From JBDIAG01 sp963835085 (GTDB taxonomy: Bacteria; Actinomycetota; Actinomycetes; Actinomycetales; CAWJMD01): DNA of 64,000 bases. The translations under genes were made by a program, and so were the position numbers. The stretch lies in the NCBI GenBank assembly GCA_963835085.1, contig CAWIED010000004.1, positions 124,001-188,000 of the forward strand, written 5' to 3'. Shown one piece after another: positions 61,689-64,000 of the stretch (positions are counted from its first letter, which is position 1; every line of letters begins with the position of its first letter). The notes under the pieces are model-generated. The model did no database searches. It worked only from the letters and a program-made list of their open reading frames with translations, and was not told the origin of the DNA.

Positions 61689-62666
61689 CTAGTTGCCGGA
61701 CGTTCCGTAGGCCGCGGCCAGCTGGGCGTTGGTCTCGGCGAGCGGGAGATAGGCGTCGAGTTCCGACGTGGCGCAGCGTTGGGCGCCCATGGCGTTGCCG
61801 TAGCGGGCGGCGGAGATGATGTCGTGGTCTTGCAGGAAGCCGAACGCCATGCCCGCGGCGAAAGAGTCTCCGCAGCCGGTCGTGTCGACGACGTTCTCGA
61901 CCGTGATCCGGGGGATGGTGTGCTGGGCGAGATTGTCGTCCTCGTCGAGGACGAACGCGACGCAGCCCTCCTGGTCGAGAGTGACGCAGACCGCCGTCAC
62001 ACCCTGACGCAGGCAGTGCTCGGCGAAGAAGGGCAGCTCTTCGACGGCGACCGGTGAGCCTGGTTCGCGAACACCGGGGTTGAACCAGCTGCAGCCGGCC
62101 TCTTCGAGGTTCATCTTGAGGATGTCGATGGAGGGCAGCCACGCGTCGCGATCGACCCAGAGCCGGCGCACCCGCTCGCCGCCCACCGCCAGCGTGCTCG
62201 TGGGACCGTGGCCGTCGAGCAGGATGAAGCCTCGTGAATTGGCCTTGATGTATTCGAGAGTTGACTGCGCCAGCTCGTAGTCGGTGATCGGAACGCCGAC
62301 GAAGGCGTCGAAGTCGAGGGCGAATTCAACGTCGGCGGGGCGGATCGGGGGCATGTATTCCGTCTGCCGCTCGATTCTGGTGTTCTGATCGACGTACTCC
62401 AACTCCACGACGGCACCCCGGTCTGCGGCAGAGCGGACGCCGGTGAGCTCGATGTTGGGATACGCAGAGAGGATTTCCTTGATGGGGCCTTCGTCGGCGC
62501 GTCGCACATGCACGATCGGTGCGACCACATCGTTGTCGTCGAGCAGCTTCGCCATCGCGATCGTCGTGTAGAGCGCGCAGCCGTACTTCTCGAAAACCTC
62601 GGCGCGATGCGTGATTATGCGATCTTGAGGGATCGGCCCGAGCACGGCCACCCGGCGGCCACTCAC
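61689..62666 (-). CDS. PfkB-family carbohydrate kinase
   Basis: A 325-residue ribokinase-fold kinase. The catalytic base is D267 in DTTGCGDSFAAGMAFG, the PfkB signature. The N-terminal AVLGPIPQDRIITH and a lid-like section near residues 90-110 follow the family. A cysteine replaces the usual alanine in DTTGAGD. It is first in the operon with the GH65 gene, so its substrate may be the sugar released by phosphorolysis. The GTG start at 62666 is chosen. A palindrome-like CCCGT-ATT-ACGGG at 62823-62835 might be an operator. Confidence 0.88.
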   Translation of the reverse strand: MSGRRVAVLGPIPQDRIITHRAEVFEKYGCALYTTIAMAKLLDDNDVVAPIVHVRRADEGPIKEILSAYPNIELTGVRSAADRGAVVELEYVDQNTRIERQTEYMPPIRPADVEFALDFDAFVGVPITDYELAQSTLEYIKANSRGFILLDGHGPTSTLAVGGERVRRLWVDRDAWLPSIDILKMNLEEAGCSWFNPGVREPGSPVAVEELPFFAEHCLRQGVTAVCVTLDQEGCVAFVLDEDDNLAQHTIPRITVENVVDTTGCGDSFAAGMAFGFLQDHDIISAARYGNAMGAQRCATSELDAYLPLAETNAQLAAAYGTSGN

Positions 62667-62902
62667 GATGCGACTGCCGTTGCGCTGCTGAATGATCCGT
62701 GTTCGCCCATGGTCGGCCTCTCGTTCGGTTGCCCAGTGGCAGGGCCGATCGAACTACGACGTCGATGTCGAAGGGCGCTGTACCGGAATGCTTTCCTGAC
62801 GGCTGCTCCGGGCCATCTAACCCCCGTATTACGGGCGCCCGCAAGGGTTGTGGGTCGATCGGGCTGACGTACAAGGATCCGGCGACGGCGGCAGATTAGG
62901 GC

Positions 62903-63405
62903 CAATGCCGTTCGATTAGGTTCGGGGATTTGGGTGTCAACACTCACGCCCAGGCGAGCCCCGGCTTTCTGAGTCGCTTCCGGCGAGGAAGGCGTAGCCC
63001 TTGGAGGAAGGCGAAGTCTTGCGGGGGATGCACCGCGTACGGCAGCACGCAACGACCCCAACCCCCGTTTCGGGGCTCAACCGGGTGCCAACCGCGGCAA
63101 CTTCACCGCGAACGGCACCCTCGAGCGACTCCGGACGGTGCGGGGTCGAGTCTGACTTCTGCAGGGCTGTGACGGGGTCGGGTTTCTGGATGCTATGGCG
63201 ATGCCCCGCCGGACGGGGCATTGCCATAGCGCAGGAAAGCCCCCTGGCCTGCGACTATCGAAACCATCCTTTGCGGAAGGCCTGGACAGGCCGGCGCTTC
63301 CCATCTCCGGCTCGATCCACCTATCGCCCGGCTCTACTCCTCCGGCCCTGGGCGCCCGCGCGTCGCCGAACTGGCCCACCCGTTACCTGGCCTGCCGGGC
63401 GCCCA
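62903..63405 (-). mobile_element. Repeat element A, copy 2 (reversed, shorter)
   Basis: Reading the complement, this region matches element A at 9233-10029 in order. The matching parts are the GCCCGGCAGG block, TTCCGCAAAGGATGGTTTCGA, CTTTCCTGCGCTATGGC, the central stem (63192-63230), CACAGCCCTGCAGAAG, about one and a half 73-bp units (63025-63135), GCCTTCCTCGCCGG, and the end CCGAACCTAATCGAACGGCATTG. Its other end is not recognisable and may have been lost at the aidB-like gene. Identity is patchy, so the copies are old. Confidence 0.6.
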
Positions 63406-63464
63406 CGACGGGGGGCGTCCGTCGCTGGGCGGTTCCGGTGCGAGGAGTAACGCACCATGGAAGG

Positions 63465-64000
63465 GTGGCGTCGACGCACGAAGTGTTCAATCAGGTTCCG
63501 CCGTTTCGACCGACGGATCTGCTCCGGAGCGATGCCGGGCTGCTGAACGGTCTCGACTATTACGCAGGCCCGAACGTGCGTGCCTCGCTGGCAGATCTCG
63601 GTCGACTGGCCGGCGATCGGGCAGCCGAGCAGTGGGGCGAGCAGGCCAACGCCAACCCGCCGGTGCTGCATACGCACGACCGTTACGGCCATCGGATCGA
63701 TGAGGTCAGCTTCCACCCGGCCTGGCACGAGCTGATGCGCACCTCGGTGCTGGCCGGCCTGCACGCGGCGCCGTGGACGTCCGCGCAGCCCCACCCGCAC
63801 CTGCGCCGAGCGGCCGGCTTCTTCCTGATGAGCCAAGTCGAGGCGGGCCACGGCTGCCCGATCTCCATGACCTAAGCGATCTGGCCGGCGCTGCGGCACA
63901 GCCCGGAACTGGCCGCCGCGTACGGGCCCGGTCTGACCGCCACGACCTACGCGCCCGGATTAGTCGATCCGTTGACCAAGCCGGGACTGCTCGCCGGGAT
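63465..64000 (+). pseudogene. AidB-like acyl-CoA dehydrogenase, in-frame stop, cut by the window end
   Basis: The start of an acyl-CoA-dehydrogenase-fold flavoprotein of the AidB/DNA-alkylation-response type. From GTG at 63465 it reads VFNQVPPFRPTDLL, NANPPVLHTHDRYGHRIDEVSFHPAWHELM and MSQVEAGHGCPISMT. A TAA then occurs at 63873-63875 where the family usually has tyrosine (TAC or TAT). The same frame continues to the window end as AIWPALRHSPELAAAYGPGL..., still family-like. A single-base change or read error would explain it. The upstream flank is repeat element A copy 2. Confidence 0.8.

Overview
This is a high-GC window from an actinobacterium. The rpoC, S10, spc and alpha ribosomal clusters have the actinobacterial arrangement. 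Many starts are GTG with stop/start overlaps of 1-4 bases. S4, S14 and L36 carry zinc-type cysteines, and S3, S5, S9, S17, L17, L22 and L24 carry actinobacterial-type extensions. The L17 tail and the order glmS-acpS-nnr-alr-tsaE-tsaB-rimI-tsaD make Propionibacteriales my best guess, but this is an inference without a database search.

Layout. 1-9147: end of rpoC, a small coiled-coil gene, then rpsL-rpsG-fusA-tuf. 9148-12950: an accessory island holding a roughly 800-bp repeat element with inverted ends, a secreted beta-sandwich protein and gdhA. 13027-23217: the S10 and spc operons from rpsJ to rplO, ending in a terminator. 23218-30001: accessory inserts around secY, namely a NylB-like serine hydrolase, hairpin repeats, a frame-disrupted M48 metallopeptidase, a coupled hypothetical gene and 66-bp tandem repeats. 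30002-35852: adk, map, infA, rpmJ, rpsM, rpsK, rpsD, rpoA and rplQ. 35974-40932: truA, a flavin-dependent oxidoreductase, rplM-rpsI and glmM. 40933-45087: a repeat-rich spacer, coaA (minus strand), glmS and acpS. 45132-57398: an alpha-mannosidase, a glyoxalase-type protein, nnr, a Phd/VapC toxin-antitoxin pair, a small hydrolase, then alr, a second hydrolase, tsaE, tsaB, rimI and tsaD. 57429-64000: a THUMP-like methyltransferase, a pfkB-GH65 sugar operon on the minus strand, a second copy of the repeat element, and the start of an AidB-like acyl-CoA dehydrogenase.

Most of the window is core machinery: transcription (RpoC, RpoA), translation (ribosomal proteins, EF-G, EF-Tu, IF-1, TruA, Map), protein export (SecY), nucleotide and cofactor metabolism (Adk, CoaA, Nnr), cell-wall precursors (GlmS, GlmM, Alr), fatty-acid carrier activation (AcpS) and tRNA t6A synthesis (TsaE, TsaB, TsaD). 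Accessory genes are inserted at the joints of the conserved blocks, usually beside palindromic repeats.

The most unusual signal is this set of interspersed palindromic repeats. It includes one long composite element present twice in opposite orientation, with inverted ends, a central 16-bp stem and a variable number of 73-bp hairpin units. It also includes three smaller families shared between distant intergenic regions. Separately, three genes (M48 peptidase, tsaD, aidB-like) are broken by single-base differences. Because tsaD is usually essential, some of these may be sequencing or assembly errors. No rRNA, tRNA, CRISPR array or prophage was recognised.
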